Shown: positions 25,839 to 36,555, counted from the first letter of the stretch. The stretch: 64,000 bases of DNA from Actinomycetota bacterium (GCA_021325455.1 JAJPHD010000001.1:92306-156305); one strand, 5' to 3'. Translations and numbers: made by a program. The notes: generated by a model from the letters alone, not told the origin.

Positions 25839-26414
25839 TCAAGCTCCCTCACGTCGGAACGGGAAGCCGAAGGCGGCGAGCAGGGCCCTGCCCTCGGCAT
25901 CCGTGCGGGCGGTGGTGACGATGGTGATGTCCATCCCCCTGGTGGCGTCGATCTTGTCGTAGTCGATCTCGGGGAAGATGAGCTGCTCGCTCACCCCGAA
26001 GGTGTAGTTACCGGACCCGTCGAAGGAGGCCGGCGACAGGCCCCGGAAGTCCCGGATGCGGGGTATGGCCAGGCTGATCAGCCGGTCGAAGAACTCCCAC
26101 ATGCGGTTGCCCCGCAGGGTCACCTTGGCCCCGATGGCGTTGCCCTCCCGGAGCTTGAAGCCGGCGATGGAGCGCCGGGCCCGGGTCACCAGGGGCCGCT
26201 GACCGGTGATCACCTGGAGGTCCCGGACGGCACCCTCCAGCAGCGACTGCTGCTGGGTGGCCCGCCCCACGCCCATGTTGACCACGATCTTCTCCAGCCT
26301 GGGTACCTGCATGACGTTGGCCAGGCCCAGGCTCTCCTGGAGCTGGGCCCGCACCTCGTCGTCGTAGCGGGCCTTGAGGCGGGGCTTGACCGGGGTCGGC
26401 GCCGCCGCGCTCAC
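25839..26414 (-). CDS. rplE: 50S ribosomal protein L5
   Basis: L5 binds 5S rRNA and contacts P-site tRNA. The 191 residues include [56 protein letters not shown] and [13 protein letters not shown], diagnostic of the family. A 10-residue N-terminal leader ([10 protein letters not shown]) is not conserved. It overlaps rplX by four bases. Confidence 0.97.
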   Translation of the reverse strand: MSAAAPTPVKPRLKARYDDEVRAQLQESLGLANVMQVPRLEKIVVNMGVGRATQQQSLLEGAVRDLQVITGQRPLVTRARRSIAGFKLREGNAIGAKVTLRGNRMWEFFDRLISLAIPRIRDFRGLSPASFDGSGNYTFGVSEQLIFPEIDYDKIDATRGMDITIVTTARTDAEGRALLAAFGFPFRREGA

Positions 26415-26749
26415 AGGTCACCCCCGCACTTGCGGCACACCCTGATCTTGCGTCCCTGCTCGTCGAGGCGGATGCCGATCCGGGTCGGGCCGTCCTGGGG
26501 GCAGACGATCGCCACCTTGGAGGCCGGCAAAGGCATGTCCTTGTCGATGATCCCTCCTTGCATGGTGCCCCGCGCCGGCCGGGTGTGGCGCTTGGCCACG
26601 TTGACGTGCTCCACGATGACCCGGCCCTCGGAGGGCAGGGCACGGATGATCACGCCCTCCTTCCCCCGGTCCTTGCCGGAGAGGACACGGACCCGGTCAC
26701 CCTTCCTCAGCCTCATGCGGCCGGGGGCAAGAGTCTTGCGGGCGGCCAT
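26411..26749 (-). CDS. rplX: 50S ribosomal protein L24
   Basis: L24, an assembly initiator with a KOW motif: [18 protein letters not shown] at residues 15-32, then [20 protein letters not shown]. It has 112 residues and ends with a CRKCGGDL sequence, a half zinc-like pair also seen in other actinobacterial L24 proteins. Adjacent to rplN (one-base overlap). Confidence 0.97.
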   Translation of the reverse strand: MAARKTLAPGRMRLRKGDRVRVLSGKDRGKEGVIIRALPSEGRVIVEHVNVAKRHTRPARGTMQGGIIDKDMPLPASKVAIVCPQDGPTRIGIRLDEQGRKIRVCRKCGGDL

Positions 26750-27117
26750 CAGAGCACCTCCGGGGCCAGGGAGACGATGCGCATGAACTTCTTGTCCCGG
26801 AGCTCCCGGCCCACGGGACCGAAGATGCGGGTCCCCCGGGGCTGGAGCTGGTCGTTTATGAGCACGGCGGCGTTCTCGTCGAAACGGATGTAGCTGCCGT
26901 CAGGCCGGCGCTTCTCCTTCTTGGTCCTCACCACCACGCACTTCACCACGTCACCCCGCTTGACGGCAGCACCGGGGATGGCGTCCTTCACCGAGGCCAC
27001 GAAGGTGTCGCCGATGCTGGCGTAGCGTCGCTTGGAGCCGCCCAGCACCTTTATGCAGAGCACCTCCTTGGCCCCCGAGTTGTCGGCCACCCGCAGGCGC
27101 GATTCCTGTTGGATCAT
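26749..27117 (-). CDS. rplN: 50S ribosomal protein L14
   Basis: L14 lies at the subunit interface. From ATG 27117 it has 122 residues and opens [20 protein letters not shown], the universal start, with [20 protein letters not shown] and [13 protein letters not shown] following. The open frame upstream of 27117 is part of rpsQ in another phase. It overlaps rpsQ by four bases. Confidence 0.97.
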   Translation of the reverse strand: MIQQESRLRVADNSGAKEVLCIKVLGGSKRRYASIGDTFVASVKDAIPGAAVKRGDVVKCVVVRTKKEKRRPDGSYIRFDENAAVLINDQLQPRGTRIFGPVGRELRDKKFMRIVSLAPEVL

Positions 27118-27449
27118 CGGGCCCTCTCCAGCACCTCTACCACCCGCCACCGCTTCAGCCGGGAGAGCGGGCGCGTCTCGGCCACCCGCACCCGGTCCCC
27201 GGGGCGCAGGTCGTTGCCCTCGTCGTGGGCGTAGAGCTTCTTGGTCCGCTGGACCGTCTTCACGTACCTGGGATGGCGGACCCGCTCCACCACCGAGACC
27301 ACGACGGTCTTGTCCATCCTGTCCGAGGTCACCACCCCTTCGCGGACCTTTCGCCGGTTCAGCCGCGGGGTGGCCGGGCTCGCCGGGGACGAGGGCGCCG
27401 GGCCCCCACCTTCGGTGCCAGTGGCAAAGGTCTCGCCGGTGTCGCTCAT
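27114..27449 (-). CDS. rpsQ: 30S ribosomal protein S17 with N-terminal extension
   Basis: S17 binds 16S rRNA early in assembly. The core from about residue 32 ([56 protein letters not shown]) is normal. It is preceded by about 30 residues rich in Gly, Ser, Thr and Pro, so the protein has 111 residues against the usual 80-95. ATG 27449 overlaps the rpmC stop (ATGA), which supports it as start. Confidence 0.94.
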   Translation of the reverse strand: MSDTGETFATGTEGGGPAPSSPASPATPRLNRRKVREGVVTSDRMDKTVVVSVVERVRHPRYVKTVQRTKKLYAHDEGNDLRPGDRVRVAETRPLSRLKRWRVVEVLERAR

Positions 27450-27709
27450 CACTGCCCTTCTCCTCCTGCCCCTGGTGCCGAAGCCGGCTCGGCGCCGGCC
27501 ACCATGGCCCTCCACGCCGCGATCTCCCGCTCCCGCTGGATGGTCATTATGCGGGCGATCTCCCTGCGTACCTGGCCCAGGCGGGCCTTGTTGTCCAGCT
27601 GGCCCGTCACGGCCTGGAAGCGGAGGTTGAACAGCTCCTGACGGGCGTCGGCCAGCTTGGACTCCAGCTCCTCGTCATCGGCCATTCGCAGCTCGGCGGC
27701 CTTGGTCAT
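27449..27709 (-). CDS. rpmC: 50S ribosomal protein L29
   Basis: L29 sits at the peptide tunnel exit. The coiled-coil body is clear ([55 protein letters not shown]). It has 86 residues, with a C-terminal Ala/Gly-rich tail of about 20 residues beyond the 65-residue core. ATG 27709 touches the rplP stop; the frame remains open upstream, but that part lies inside rplP. Confidence 0.95.
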   Translation of the reverse strand: MTKAAELRMADDEELESKLADARQELFNLRFQAVTGQLDNKARLGQVRREIARIMTIQREREIAAWRAMVAGAEPASAPGAGGEGQ

Positions 27710-28143
27710 CAAGCCTCCACCTCCACCGCCTCGGCCTCCGCCCTGGTCACGAAGCGGGCCTTCAGCGGAAGCTTCTGGATGGCCCGCTCCATGGCGGCCC
27801 GGCCCAGCTCCTCGCTCACACCGGCCAGCTCGAAGAGGATGCGGCCAGGGCGCACCACGGCGACCCACAGCTCCGGGTTGCCCTTTCCCGAGCCCATCCG
27901 GGTCTCGGCGGGCTTGTGCGTCACCGGCTTGTCCGGGAAGACCCTGATCCAGACCTTCCCACCGCGTCGCACGTGGCGGGTCATGGCTATACGGGCGGCC
28001 TCGATCTGGCGGGCCGTGACCCATCCCGGCTCCAGGGCCTGGATGCCGAACTCTCCGAACGTGACGGTGGTCCCGCCCTTGGCCATGCCGGTCAGGCGGC
28101 CGCGCTGCTGCTTGCGGTGCCTCACCTTGCGGGGCATCAACAT
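27709..28143 (-). CDS. rplP: 50S ribosomal protein L16
   Basis: L16 helps to organise the A-site region. The 144 residues begin [20 protein letters not shown] and include [20 protein letters not shown] with [20 protein letters not shown], the diagnostic block. A good match in length. It starts directly beside the rpsC stop. Confidence 0.97.
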   Translation of the reverse strand: MLMPRKVRHRKQQRGRLTGMAKGGTTVTFGEFGIQALEPGWVTARQIEAARIAMTRHVRRGGKVWIRVFPDKPVTHKPAETRMGSGKGNPELWVAVVRPGRILFELAGVSEELGRAAMERAIQKLPLKARFVTRAEAEAVEVEA

Positions 28144-29073
28144 CTAGTCAGTCTCCTTGCGGAAGTGGGGGGCCTCGTGGTGCTGCTCCCGGGTCCGGCG
28201 CTCGATCTCCTCCTCCTCGGCCAGCAGACGCTCCAGATCGGCGTCGCTCGACTCGGCGCCGCCGGCCTCGGCCGTGGCCAGGGCGCCCTCGGGGGCCAAG
28301 GCCGCCGCCCCGGGCTCGCCCTGCTCGGGCCGGCGCCTCCCGCCGCCGGCCGAGATGACCCGGCGGGGGCGCCCTCCCTGGCCCGAGGTCTCCCCCACGG
28401 CCATGGCCGCCTCCCGGCTGATCTTGTCCTCGGCCGAGGTGCGGTAGGGCAGGATGTCACCCTTGTAGATCCAGACCTTGACCCCGATGCGGCCAAAGGT
28501 GGTACGGGCCTCCCGGAAGCCGTAGTCGACGTCGGCCCGCAGGGTGTGGAGGGGCACCCGGCCCTCCCGGTACTGCTCCCGGCGCGCCATCTCCGATCCT
28601 CCCAGGCGACCGGCGCACTGCACGCGGATCCCCTGGCCACCGGCCTTCTGCACCGTCTGGAGGGCCCGCTTCATGGCCCGGCGGAAGCTGATGCGCCGGG
28701 CCAGCTGGTCGGCGATGCCCTGGGCGATGAGGGCCGCATCCAGCTCGGGCTGCTTGATCTCCTGGATGTTGAGCTGCACCTTGGGGTTCTTGGTTATGCG
28801 GGCCAGCTCGGTCCTCAGGCGATCGGCCTCGGTCCCCCGACGGCCGATCACGATCCCCGGGCGCGCCGTGTGCACGTCCACCCGGAGGCGGTCCCGCGTG
28901 CGCTCCACCTCGATGCGGCTCACCGCCGCCGCCTCCAGCTGGGACATCAGGTAGTCACGGATCTTCCAGTCCTCGACGACGGCCTCCTGGTAGCCGCGGT
29001 CCTCGAACCACCGTGACTTCCAGTCGGTGGTGACCCCCAAGCGGAACCCGTACGGGTTGACCTTCTGTCCCAT
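28144..29073 (-). CDS. rpsC: 30S ribosomal protein S3 with long C-terminal extension
   Basis: S3 of the mRNA entry channel. The KH domain and C-domain are normal in residues 1-215 ([60 protein letters not shown] and the KVWIYKGDI end). A tail of about 90 residues follows, first Gly/Arg-rich, then Ala/Glu-rich and acidic ([18 protein letters not shown]). The total of 309 exceeds the usual 210-280. It overlaps rplV by one base. Confidence 0.96.
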   Translation of the reverse strand: MGQKVNPYGFRLGVTTDWKSRWFEDRGYQEAVVEDWKIRDYLMSQLEAAAVSRIEVERTRDRLRVDVHTARPGIVIGRRGTEADRLRTELARITKNPKVQLNIQEIKQPELDAALIAQGIADQLARRISFRRAMKRALQTVQKAGGQGIRVQCAGRLGGSEMARREQYREGRVPLHTLRADVDYGFREARTTFGRIGVKVWIYKGDILPYRTSAEDKISREAAMAVGETSGQGGRPRRVISAGGGRRRPEQGEPGAAALAPEGALATAEAGGAESSDADLERLLAEEEEIERRTREQHHEAPHFRKETD

Positions 29074-29747
29074 TACTCCCCTTCTTCCTCGGTCCCGGCC
29101 CGGCCGGGCTCGTCCTCCGCCGGCTGGCCGGCCTCGCTCGGCTCGGCCCCGGCCTCGGGCTCCGACGCCGTTGCCGGCTCGGGCTCGGGCTCGGTTGCCG
29201 GCTCGGGCTCTGATGCCGTTGCCGGCTCGGGCTCGGCCGGGGCCGGCGCCTCGGGCTCGGCGCTCGGCTCGAGGCGCTCGCGCCGGCGCCGGCCGGGAAG
29301 GCCCCGCCGCCCGCCCGTCGCCCGCCTGACCCGTCGGGTGGCCGCTTCGGCCTGGGCCCTGGCCCGCAGCCGTCGCAGCTCCTCATCTGGCAAGCGGGAC
29401 ACGATGAGGGTGATGTGGCAGGTCCGCTTGCGGATACGGGTGGCCCGGCCGCGGGCCCGGGGCCGCCAGCGCTTGACGGTGGGGGCCTCGTCGGCGTAGC
29501 AGGCCGAGACGTAGAGCTCATCGGCGCTCTGGTCGTCGTTGTTCTCGGCGTTGGCCACGGCCGAGGCCAGCAGCTTGGCCACCACCCGGGCCGCCTCCCT
29601 CTCGGAGAAGCGCAGTATGGCCGCGGCCTGGGCCACGTCCTTGCCCCGGACGAGGTCGAGCACCTCCCGTACCTTGTACGGCGACATGCGGCAGTAGCGC
29701 AGGGTGGCCCTCGTGCCCGGGCGCTCGTTGGTCTTGGTCGCCGGCAC
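29073..29747 (-). CDS. rplV: 50S ribosomal protein L22 with acidic repeat tail
   Basis: L22 lines the polypeptide exit tunnel. Residues 1-118 are a standard L22 ([60 protein letters not shown]). A basic Arg-rich linker (119-160) then leads into a tail of about 65 residues made of repeated Glu-Pro-Ala-Thr units. The total of 224 residues is nearly twice the usual size. The repeat at DNA level is noted separately. It follows rpsS by two bases. Confidence 0.96.
   Translation of the reverse strand: MPATKTNERPGTRATLRYCRMSPYKVREVLDLVRGKDVAQAAAILRFSEREAARVVAKLLASAVANAENNDDQSADELYVSACYADEAPTVKRWRPRARGRATRIRKRTCHITLIVSRLPDEELRRLRARAQAEAATRRVRRATGGRRGLPGRRRRERLEPSAEPEAPAPAEPEPATASEPEPATEPEPEPATASEPEAGAEPSEAGQPAEDEPGRAGTEEEGE
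29156..29237. repeat. 48-bp period repeat in the rplV tail
   Basis: Two near-identical units of about 34 bp (29156-29189 and 29204-29237) differ at two positions (CGGGCTCCGACGCC versus CGGGCTCTGATGCC, then a shared GTTGCCGGCTCGGGCTCGG). They encode the repeated [10 protein letters not shown] of the L22 tail. The array could change length by slippage or recombination in frame. Confidence 0.7.
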
Positions 29748-29749
29748 TC

Positions 29750-30028
29750 CTACCTCCTCCCCGCCCGCTCCTGGCCAGCGTGGTAGCGGAAGGTCCGGGT
29801 GGGGGCGAACTCCCCGAGCTTGTGGCCCACCATGGACTCGGTTATGTACACAGGAACGTGCTTGCGCCCGTCGTGCACGGCGATGGTGTGGCCCACCATG
29901 TCGGGGATGATCGTGGACCGTCTGGACCAGGTCCGGATCACCCGCTTCTCGTTGCGGCTGTTGAGGTCGTCCACCTTGCGCAGCAGGTGGTCGTCCACGA
30001 ACGGGCCCTTCTTCAGGCTGCGGGGCAT
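29750..30028 (-). CDS. rpsS: 30S ribosomal protein S19
   Basis: S19 of the small-subunit head. From ATG 30028 it has 92 residues and opens [20 protein letters not shown], with the family signature [19 protein letters not shown] near the end. The frame is open further upstream but lies within rplB there. It starts 11 bp after rplB. Confidence 0.97.
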   Translation of the reverse strand: MPRSLKKGPFVDDHLLRKVDDLNSRNEKRVIRTWSRRSTIIPDMVGHTIAVHDGRKHVPVYITESMVGHKLGEFAPTRTFRYHAGQERAGRR

Positions 30029-30039
30029 GCCAGCTTCTC

Positions 30040-30876
30040 CTAGCGCCGGGCGCCGCGGGTCCTGCGGCGGCGGACGATCAGCTTGTCGGACTCCTTGCGC
30101 CGAGCCCTGGTCCGGCCCTCGGGCCTCCCCCAGGGGGAGACCGGGTGGCGGCCGCCCGAGCTCTTGCCCTCGCCGCCCCCCAGGGGGTGGTCGACAGGGT
30201 TCATGGCCACTCCCCTGGTCTGGGGCCGGATGCCCTTCCACCGGTTGCGACCGGCCTTGCCCATCGACACCAGCTCCGCCTCGGGGTTCCCGACCTCCCC
30301 GAGGGTCGCCCGGCAGTCGATGGGGACCCGGCGCATCTCGGTGGAGGGCAGTCGCAGGGTGGCGAAACCACCCTCCTTGGCCACCAGCTGCACGCTCATG
30401 CCGGCACCCCGGGCCAGCTTCCCACCGGCGCCGGGCCGCAGCTCCACGTTGTGGAGGGTCGAGCCCACAGGCACGTACCGGAGGGGCAGGGCGTTGCCGG
30501 GCCGGATGTCTGCTCCCTGCCCGGACTGGAGCACGTCCCCTACCCGGACCCGGCCCGGGGCCAGGATGTAGCGCTTCTCACCGTCCAGGTAGTGGAGCAG
30601 GGCTATACGGGCGTTGCGGTTGGGGTCGTACTCGATGCTGGCCACCTTGGCCGGCACCCCGTCCTTGTCCCGCTTGAAGTCGATGACCCGGTACTGGCGC
30701 TTGTGGCCTCCCCCGCGGTGGCGGGAGGTCTTGCGGCCGTAGCTGTTGCGCCCCCCGGAGGCGGGGTTGGACACGACCAGGGACCGCTCGGGGCGCGACC
30801 GGGTGATCTCCGAGAAGTCGGCGACGGTCTGGAACCGACGACCGGGGCTGGTGGGCTTGCGCTTGCGCAGGGGCAT
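30040..30876 (-). CDS. rplB: 50S ribosomal protein L2
   Basis: L2 is required for subunit association and peptidyl transfer. The 278 residues include [40 protein letters not shown], the [20 protein letters not shown] block and the conserved histidine region [20 protein letters not shown]. Normal length. It follows rplW by 10 bp. Confidence 0.98.
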   Translation of the reverse strand: MPLRKRKPTSPGRRFQTVADFSEITRSRPERSLVVSNPASGGRNSYGRKTSRHRGGGHKRQYRVIDFKRDKDGVPAKVASIEYDPNRNARIALLHYLDGEKRYILAPGRVRVGDVLQSGQGADIRPGNALPLRYVPVGSTLHNVELRPGAGGKLARGAGMSVQLVAKEGGFATLRLPSTEMRRVPIDCRATLGEVGNPEAELVSMGKAGRNRWKGIRPQTRGVAMNPVDHPLGGGEGKSSGGRHPVSPWGRPEGRTRARRKESDKLIVRRRRTRGARR

Positions 30877-30886
30877 GGGAGGCCTT

Positions 30887-31174
30887 CTAGCTCTCGAACA
30901 GTTCGATCTTGTGGCCCGGGGCCAGCGTGACCATGGCCCGCTTGGTGTCGGGGCGCTGGCCCCACCGGCCAGTACGGCGGTGGCGCTTGCGCTTCCCCTT
31001 TCGGTTCAAGGTGTTCACCTTGCGGACGCTGACCCCGAAGACGGCTTCCACCGCCTGGCGGATCTCGATCTTGTTGGCGTCGGGATGGACCACGAAGGTG
31101 TAGACGTTGTCGTCCAACCGGCCGTAGGAGCGCTCGGAGACGACCGGCTTGATGATCACGCTGCGGGGCTCCAT
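30887..31174 (-). CDS. rplW: 50S ribosomal protein L23
   Basis: L23 at the tunnel exit, the docking site for trigger factor and SRP. The 95 residues contain [40 protein letters not shown] and the later [20 protein letters not shown]. Normal length. It overlaps rplD by one base. Confidence 0.97.
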   Translation of the reverse strand: MEPRSVIIKPVVSERSYGRLDDNVYTFVVHPDANKIEIRQAVEAVFGVSVRKVNTLNRKGKRKRHRRTGRWGQRPDTKRAMVTLAPGHKIELFES

Positions 31175-31842
31175 CAGTCACCCCCTCCGGGCTGGGCCTC
31201 GCTCGGCTGGCCGGGCTGGCCCCGGGCCGGCCGGGCGCCGCCCGGCAGGGTGGAGTCGGTGAAGACCACCCAGTCCGAGCACAGGATGTCGTAGGTGCTG
31301 AACCCGCCGGCGGGGAGGACCGTCACGCCGGGGATGTTGCGGAACGAGCGCTCGCCCACCACGTCGCCACGGTCCACCACCACCGCCACCCGGCCGCTGA
31401 CGCCCATCCTCTCCAGGGCGGCCAGGGCGTCCTTGGTCCGGGGAGCGGGGAAGTCCCAGGAGTCGACGACCACTACCCGCCCGCAGGCGGCCCGGTCCGA
31501 CAGGGCCGAGCGCAGGGCCAGGGCCACCATCTTCTTGGGGGTGCGCTGGTGGTAGCTGCGGGGCTTGGGGCCGAGGGCCACTCCACCCCCCACCCAGTGC
31601 GGGGCCCGGATGGAGCCCTGGCGGGCCCGGCCCGTGCCCTTCTGGCGGTAGGGCTTGCCCCCGCCCCCTCTCACCTCGGCCCGGGTCAGGGTGCTCTGGG
31701 TCCCGGCTCGCCGGGCCGCCAGCTGGGCCGTCACTACCTGGTGCATGGCTGCCACGTTGGGGGCGGTGCCGAACACGCCGGCATCGAGCTCGACCGACCC
31801 CAGCCTCTCGCCGGCGCTGGAGTAACGAGGGGCCTCGATCAC
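31174..31842 (-). CDS. rplD: 50S ribosomal protein L4
   Basis: L4 lines the exit tunnel; in some bacteria it also represses the S10 operon. The 222 residues carry [20 protein letters not shown] and [20 protein letters not shown], the diagnostic loop region, and [16 protein letters not shown] Gly/Gln-rich C-terminal tail of about 20 residues is extra. It overlaps rplC by four bases. Confidence 0.97.
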   Translation of the reverse strand: MIEAPRYSSAGERLGSVELDAGVFGTAPNVAAMHQVVTAQLAARRAGTQSTLTRAEVRGGGGKPYRQKGTGRARQGSIRAPHWVGGGVALGPKPRSYHQRTPKKMVALALRSALSDRAACGRVVVVDSWDFPAPRTKDALAALERMGVSGRVAVVVDRGDVVGERSFRNIPGVTVLPAGGFSTYDILCSDWVVFTDSTLPGGARPARGQPGQPSEAQPGGGD

Positions 31843-32480
31843 CGGCTACCGCCTCCCTTCACCGCGTCGCGTATGAGGACCAGCCCCCCCCGGGGGCCGG
31901 GCACCGCCCCCTTCACCAGCACCAGCTCCCGCTCCTCGTCGGCCTGCACCACCTGGAGGTTGAGGGTCGTCACCCGGGTGGCTCCCAGCTGGCCGGCCAT
32001 GCGGGTCCCCTTGAACACCCGGGCCGGCGTGGCGCAGGCCCCGACGGCCCCCGGGGCCCGGTGCTTCTTGTGGTTGCCGTGGGAGGCTCCCTGCCCCTTG
32101 AAGTTGTGGCGCTTTATGGGCCCGGAGAACCCCTTGCCCTTGCTCACGGCGGTGACGTCGACCCGCTCGCCGGCACTGAGGAGCCCCGCCGTCAGCTCCT
32201 GGCCCACCTCGTACTGGCCCACCTCGTCCAGGCGCAGCTCCACCAGCCGCTTGCCCGGCTCGACCTGCTTGAAGTGGCCCAGCTCGGCCCGCGTCATCGA
32301 GCGGGGCCGGCGGTAGCCGTAGGTGACCTGGAGGGCCGAGTAGCCGTCCCGCTCGGGGACCTTGACCTGGACGACCCGGACCGGGGCGACCCTGACGACG
32401 GTCACGGCCACGGCCTGGTGCTGGTCATCCCAGACCTGGGTCATGCCGACCTTCTCGCCGACGATCGCCTTGGTTGCCAT
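31839..32480 (-). CDS. rplC: 50S ribosomal protein L3
   Basis: L3 starts assembly near the peptidyl transferase centre. From ATG 32480 it has 213 residues, beginning MATKAIVGEKVGMTQVWDDQ, with VSKGKGFSGPIKRHNFKGQG and the GTRMAGQLGATRVTTLNLQV block. The glutamine that is methylated in enterobacterial L3 lies in this region. ATG 32480 follows a GAGAAGGG ribosome-binding sequence; earlier in-frame ATGs are not conserved. A 286-bp spacer separates it from rpsJ. Confidence 0.97.
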   Translation of the reverse strand: MATKAIVGEKVGMTQVWDDQHQAVAVTVVRVAPVRVVQVKVPERDGYSALQVTYGYRRPRSMTRAELGHFKQVEPGKRLVELRLDEVGQYEVGQELTAGLLSAGERVDVTAVSKGKGFSGPIKRHNFKGQGASHGNHKKHRAPGAVGACATPARVFKGTRMAGQLGATRVTTLNLQVVQADEERELVLVKGAVPGPRGGLVLIRDAVKGGGSR

Positions 32481-32766
32481 GTCAGACCCTTCTCTCCGGG
32501 TGGCGGTAAACGGGCTCAACAACTTCTCGGGGCTACAACCTGCGGGGACCGGGCCGGCCCGAGGCTGGCCCGATCACGCAGACGCTCCGCTCAGGGCTTG
32601 CCCCGAGCGGAGCGCATGTCCGGTGCTGCCACGGGGTCCCCCGCTCGAGGGCCGGGCGGGGCGCCCGTGGACGTCGCCTAACGCCTGGGGACTGCCCCCA
32701 GGCCGGTTACCCAGGATAGCGCCACAGGCCGGGCTCCCACCAGGCCGGGGCCGCCCGGGCTCGGCT
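32481..32766 (-). promoter_or_regulatory. Structured 286-bp spacer between rpsJ and rplC
   Basis: No protein frame is convincing here. Three hairpins are present: CGCTCCGCTC (32583-32592) with GAGCGGAGCG (32605-32614), whose 12-base loop holds an inner GGGC/GCCC stem; CGGGCG (32653-32658) with CGCCCG (32662-32667); and CCTGGGG (32684-32690) with CCCCAGG (32696-32702). A minus-strand TATCCT at 32713-32718 could be a -10 box without a clear -35. The stretch may be an attenuator, an L4-type leader or a processing region, and may also carry a separate promoter for rplC. No T-run follows the hairpins. Confidence 0.5.
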
Positions 32767-33093
32767 CTAGGCCGATTGGATCTTGATCTCTATGTCCACG
32801 CCGGCCGGGAGGTCGAGGCGCTGCAGGGAGTCCACGGTCTTGGGGCCGTGCTCGACGATGTCGAGCAGGCGCTTGTGGACCCGCATCTCGAAGTGCTCCC
32901 GGCTGTCCTTGTACTTGTGGGGCGAGCGGATGACCGTGTACCGGTGCTTCTCGGTGGGTAGCGGCACCGGGCCCCTCAGCTTGGCCTGGGTCCTCACCAG
33001 CGTCTCCACGATCTTCTTGGTGGAGGTGTCGATTATCTCGTGGTCGTAGGCCTTGATCCGGATGCGGATCCGCTGGCGGGCACCGTCGGGCAT
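32767..33093 (-). CDS. rpsJ: 30S ribosomal protein S10
   Basis: S10 of the small-subunit head, also the NusE partner of NusB and NusG in antitermination. From ATG 33093 it has 108 residues: [40 protein letters not shown] and the C-terminal [12 protein letters not shown] short MPDGARQ leader precedes the conserved part. It starts five bases after the tuf stop, so it is read from the tuf transcript. Confidence 0.97.
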   Translation of the reverse strand: MPDGARQRIRIRIKAYDHEIIDTSTKKIVETLVRTQAKLRGPVPLPTEKHRYTVIRSPHKYKDSREHFEMRVHKRLLDIVEHGPKTVDSLQRLDLPAGVDIEIKIQSA

Positions 33094-33098
33094 GGTGA

Positions 33099-34286
33099 CT
33101 ACTTGAGGATCTTGGTGACCCGCCCGGCTCCCACCGTGCGCCCACCCTCCCGGATGGCGAACCTCAGGCCCTCGTCCATGGCGATGGGCTTCAGCAGCTC
33201 CACCGTCATGGTGGTGTTGTCTCCCGGCATGACCATCTCCGTGCCCTCGGGCAGGGCGATGGACCCGGTGACGTCGGTGGTCCGGAAGTAGAACTGGGGC
33301 CTGTAGTTGTTGAAGAAGGGCTTGTGGCGGCCCCCCTCCTCCTTGGTCAGCACGTAGACCTGGGCCTCGAAGTTGGTGTGGGGGGTGATGGAGCCCGGCT
33401 TGCACAGCACCTGGCCCCTCTCCACGTCGGTCTTCCTCGTGCCCCTGAGCAGGACCCCGATGTTGTCGCCGGCCTGGCCCTGGTCCAGGCTCTTGTTGAA
33501 CATCTCCACGCCGGTGCACACCGTCTGCTGGGTGGGCCGCAGGCCGACCAGCTCCACGGGGTCCCCGACCTTGATCACGCCCTGCTCCACCCGGCCGGTC
33601 ACGACCGTGCCCCGGCCCTGGATCGTGAAGACGTCCTCGATGGACATGAGGAACGGCTTGTCGATGTCCCGCTGGGGCTCGGGGATGTACTCGTCCACGG
33701 CGTTCATGAGGGTGATGATCTGCTCGGCGGCCTGGGGATCCCCCTCCAGGGCCTTGAGGGCGCTCACCCGCACCACCGGGGTCTCGTCGCCGGGGAAGTC
33801 GTACTGGTTCAGCAGCTCACGCACCTCGAGCTCGACCAGCTCGAGGAGCTCCTCGTCCTCGACCATGTCGGCCTTGTTGAGGGCCACCACGATGTAGGGC
33901 ACGCCCACCTGGCGGGCCAGGAGCACGTGCTCCCTGGTCTGGGGCTTGGGCCCGTCGTCTGCCGCCACCACCAGGATCGCCCCGTCCACCTGGGCCGCCC
34001 CGGTGATCATGTTCTTGATGTAGTCGGCGTGCCCGGGCATGTCGACGTGGGCGTAGTGGCGCTTGTCGGTCTCGTACTCCACGTGGGAGATGGAGATCGT
34101 GATCCCCCTCGCCTTCTCCTCGGGAGCCTTGTCGATGCTGTAGAAGTCCCGGACCTGGACGTTCGGGTTGTGCTCGTGCAGGACCTTGGTGATGGCCGCG
34201 GTGAGCGTTGTCTTGCCGTGGTCGATATGGCCCATGGTGCCCACGTTGATATGGGGCTTGGTCCGCTCGAACTTCTTCTTGGCCAT
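33099..34286 (-). CDS. tuf: Translation elongation factor Tu
   Basis: EF-Tu delivers aminoacyl-tRNA to the ribosome. The 395 residues hold the G1 motif GHIDHGKT (19-26), DMPGHADY (about 80-87), NKAD (about 136-139), and domains 2 and 3 ([33 protein letters not shown]). Only this copy is in the window. It follows fusA after 63 bp containing a hairpin at 34311-34334. Confidence 0.98.
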   Translation of the reverse strand: MAKKKFERTKPHINVGTMGHIDHGKTTLTAAITKVLHEHNPNVQVRDFYSIDKAPEEKARGITISISHVEYETDKRHYAHVDMPGHADYIKNMITGAAQVDGAILVVAADDGPKPQTREHVLLARQVGVPYIVVALNKADMVEDEELLELVELEVRELLNQYDFPGDETPVVRVSALKALEGDPQAAEQIITLMNAVDEYIPEPQRDIDKPFLMSIEDVFTIQGRGTVVTGRVEQGVIKVGDPVELVGLRPTQQTVCTGVEMFNKSLDQGQAGDNIGVLLRGTRKTDVERGQVLCKPGSITPHTNFEAQVYVLTKEEGGRHKPFFNNYRPQFYFRTTDVTGSIALPEGTEMVMPGDNTTMTVELLKPIAMDEGLRFAIREGGRTVGAGRVTKILK

Positions 34287-34310
34287 GGTTAAGACAACTC
34301 CGTCTGCTCT

Positions 34311-34334
34311 GGGCGCCCCACCTCGGTGGCGCCC
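34311..34334. promoter_or_regulatory. Hairpin in the fusA-tuf spacer
   Basis: GGGCGCC on one side pairs with GGCGCCC on the other across a short ACC/GGT extension, with a two-base bulge. It lies 25-48 bp before the tuf start. It may be a processing site or a weak attenuator between fusA and the more heavily expressed tuf. Confidence 0.35.
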
Positions 34335-34349
34335 CCTATGTCGATCGGG

Positions 34350-36446
34350 CTACTCGCCCCTGACCCGGGCAACGATCTCCCGCGAGATCGACTCCGGGAC
34401 CTCCTGGTAGGAGTGGAACTGCATCGTGTACGTGGCCCGTCCCTGTGTCCGGGACCGCAGGTCGGTAGCGTAGCCGAACATGTCGGACAGCGGTACGTGG
34501 GCCCGCACGGCGTGCAGGGTCCCGCGCTGCTCCATGCCCTCCACCCGGCCCCGGCGGGACGCCAGGTCGCCGATCACGTCCCCCAGGTACTCCTCGGGAG
34601 TGACCACCTCGACGCTCATGATGGGCTCCAGCAGCACCGGGTGGGCCAGCCGGGCTGCCTTCTTGACGGCCAGGGAGCCGGCGATGCGGAAGGCCATCTC
34701 CGAGCTGTCCACCTCGTGGTAGGAGCCGAAGGTGAGGGTGACCCTCACGTCCACCATCGGGTAGCCGGCCAGGACCCCCGAGGTGAGCGCCTCCTGGATC
34801 CCGGCGTCCACCGAGGGAATGTACTCCTTGGGGATGACCCCGCCCGTGATCTTGTCCACGAACTCGTAGCCCCCGCCCGGTCCCGTGGGCTCCAGGTTGA
34901 TGACCACGTGGCCGTACTGGCCCCGGCCGCCCGTCTGGCGGACGTAGCGCTCCTCGACCTTCTCCACCGCCTGACGGATCGTCTCCCGGTAGGCCACCTG
35001 GGGCTTGCCCACCCCGGCGTCCACCTTGAACTCCCGCAGCATGCGGTCCACCAGGACCTCCAGGTGGAGCTCCCCCATGCCCGAGATCACGGTCTGGCCC
35101 GTCTCCTCGTCGGTGTGCACCCTGAAGGTGGGGTCCTCCTCGGACAAGGCGTGCAGGGCCTTGCCCAGCTTGTCCTGGTCGGCCTTGGTCCGGGGCTCCA
35201 CGGCCACGTGGATCACGGGCTCGGGGAACTCCAGGGACTCGAGCACCACGGGCGCCGACGGGTCGCAGAGGGTGTCGCCGGTGGTGGTGTTCTTGAGGCC
35301 CACCACGGCCACGATGTCCCCGGCGAAGATGGCCTCCTTGTCCTCCCGGTGGTTGGCGTGCATCTGGAGGATGCGCCCCACCCGCTCGCGGTGGCCCTTG
35401 GTGGAGTTGAGCACGCTGGAGCCCTTCTCGAGGGTCCCGCTGTAGACCCGGAGGTACGTGAGCTTCCCCACGTAAGGGTCGCTCATGATCTTGAAGGCCA
35501 GGGCGGCGAAGGGAGCGTGGTCGTCGGCTCCCCGCGTCAGCTCCTCCACTCCCTTCAGGTCGGTGCCCTTGGCCGGCAGGACGTCCAAGGGGCTGGGGAG
35601 GAAGTCCACCACGGCGTCCAGCAGGGGTTGCACCCCCTTGTTCTTGAAGGCGGACCCGCACAGCACGGGGACGACGTGGTTGTCGATCGTGGCCCGGCGC
35701 AGGGCCCGGCGCAGGTCCTCGGGCCTGATCTCCTCGTCGCCCACGTAGCGCTCCATGATCGTGTCGTCGAAGTTGGAGAGCACGTCGATGAGCTCGTGAT
35801 GAGCGGCCTCGGCCGCCTCGGCCAGGTCGGCGGGGATCTCCTCGACCGACCACTTCTCCCCCATGCCCTCCTCCCAGAGCAGAGCCTTCATGCCGATCAG
35901 GTCTATGCAGCCCCGGTAGCCGGACTCCACCCCCACGGGCAGCTGCACCACCGCAGGGGTGGCGTCCAGGCGGTCCCGGATCATGGCGACGGTGCGGTCG
36001 AAGTCGGCCCCGATGCGGTCCATCTTGTTCACGAAGCAGATCCGCGGCACCCGGTACTTGTTGGCCTGGCGCCAGACCGTCTCGGACTGGGGCTCCACGC
36101 CCGCCACGGCGTCGAACAGGGCCACGGCCCCGTCCAGGACCCGCAGCGACCGCTCGACCTCCACGGTGAAGTCGACATGGCCGGGCGTGTCGATGATGTT
36201 GATCCAGGTGTCCTTCCACTTGCAGGTGGTGGCGGCAGAGGTGATGGTGATGCCCCGCTCCTGCTCCTGGGCCATCCAGTCCATGGCCGCCGACCCCTCG
36301 TGGACCTCGCCGATCTTGTAGGTCTTGCCCGTGTAATAGAGGATGCGCTCGGTCGTGGTGGTCTTGCCCGCGTCGATGTGGGCCATGATCCCGATGTTGC
36401 GGGTCCTGGCCAGGGGAAACTCTCGGATCACGGGTGCAGCAGGCAT
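34350..36446 (-). CDS. fusA: Translation elongation factor G
   Basis: EF-G drives translocation. The 698 residues have the G1 motif AHIDAGKT (22-29), DTPGHVDF (about 88-95), NKMD (about 141-144), and domains II-V (for example [18 protein letters not shown] and the later [11 protein letters not shown]). Normal length; one copy in the window. Its ATG follows an AAAGAG sequence. It lies 109 bp after rpsG. Confidence 0.98.
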   Translation of the reverse strand: MPAAPVIREFPLARTRNIGIMAHIDAGKTTTTERILYYTGKTYKIGEVHEGSAAMDWMAQEQERGITITSAATTCKWKDTWINIIDTPGHVDFTVEVERSLRVLDGAVALFDAVAGVEPQSETVWRQANKYRVPRICFVNKMDRIGADFDRTVAMIRDRLDATPAVVQLPVGVESGYRGCIDLIGMKALLWEEGMGEKWSVEEIPADLAEAAEAAHHELIDVLSNFDDTIMERYVGDEEIRPEDLRRALRRATIDNHVVPVLCGSAFKNKGVQPLLDAVVDFLPSPLDVLPAKGTDLKGVEELTRGADDHAPFAALAFKIMSDPYVGKLTYLRVYSGTLEKGSSVLNSTKGHRERVGRILQMHANHREDKEAIFAGDIVAVVGLKNTTTGDTLCDPSAPVVLESLEFPEPVIHVAVEPRTKADQDKLGKALHALSEEDPTFRVHTDEETGQTVISGMGELHLEVLVDRMLREFKVDAGVGKPQVAYRETIRQAVEKVEERYVRQTGGRGQYGHVVINLEPTGPGGGYEFVDKITGGVIPKEYIPSVDAGIQEALTSGVLAGYPMVDVRVTLTFGSYHEVDSSEMAFRIAGSLAVKKAARLAHPVLLEPIMSVEVVTPEEYLGDVIGDLASRRGRVEGMEQRGTLHAVRAHVPLSDMFGYATDLRSRTQGRATYTMQFHSYQEVPESISREIVARVRGE

Positions 36447-36555
36447 TCTTTGCTCTTTGTCCAGGTCAAGCAGCGGGAGGAGCGGGGCCGGGCCCCTCGA
36501 CCACGGTGCCCATGTTCCCAGGGGTGCCGTTGGCCGGGTGGGCCGGACAAGGCCC

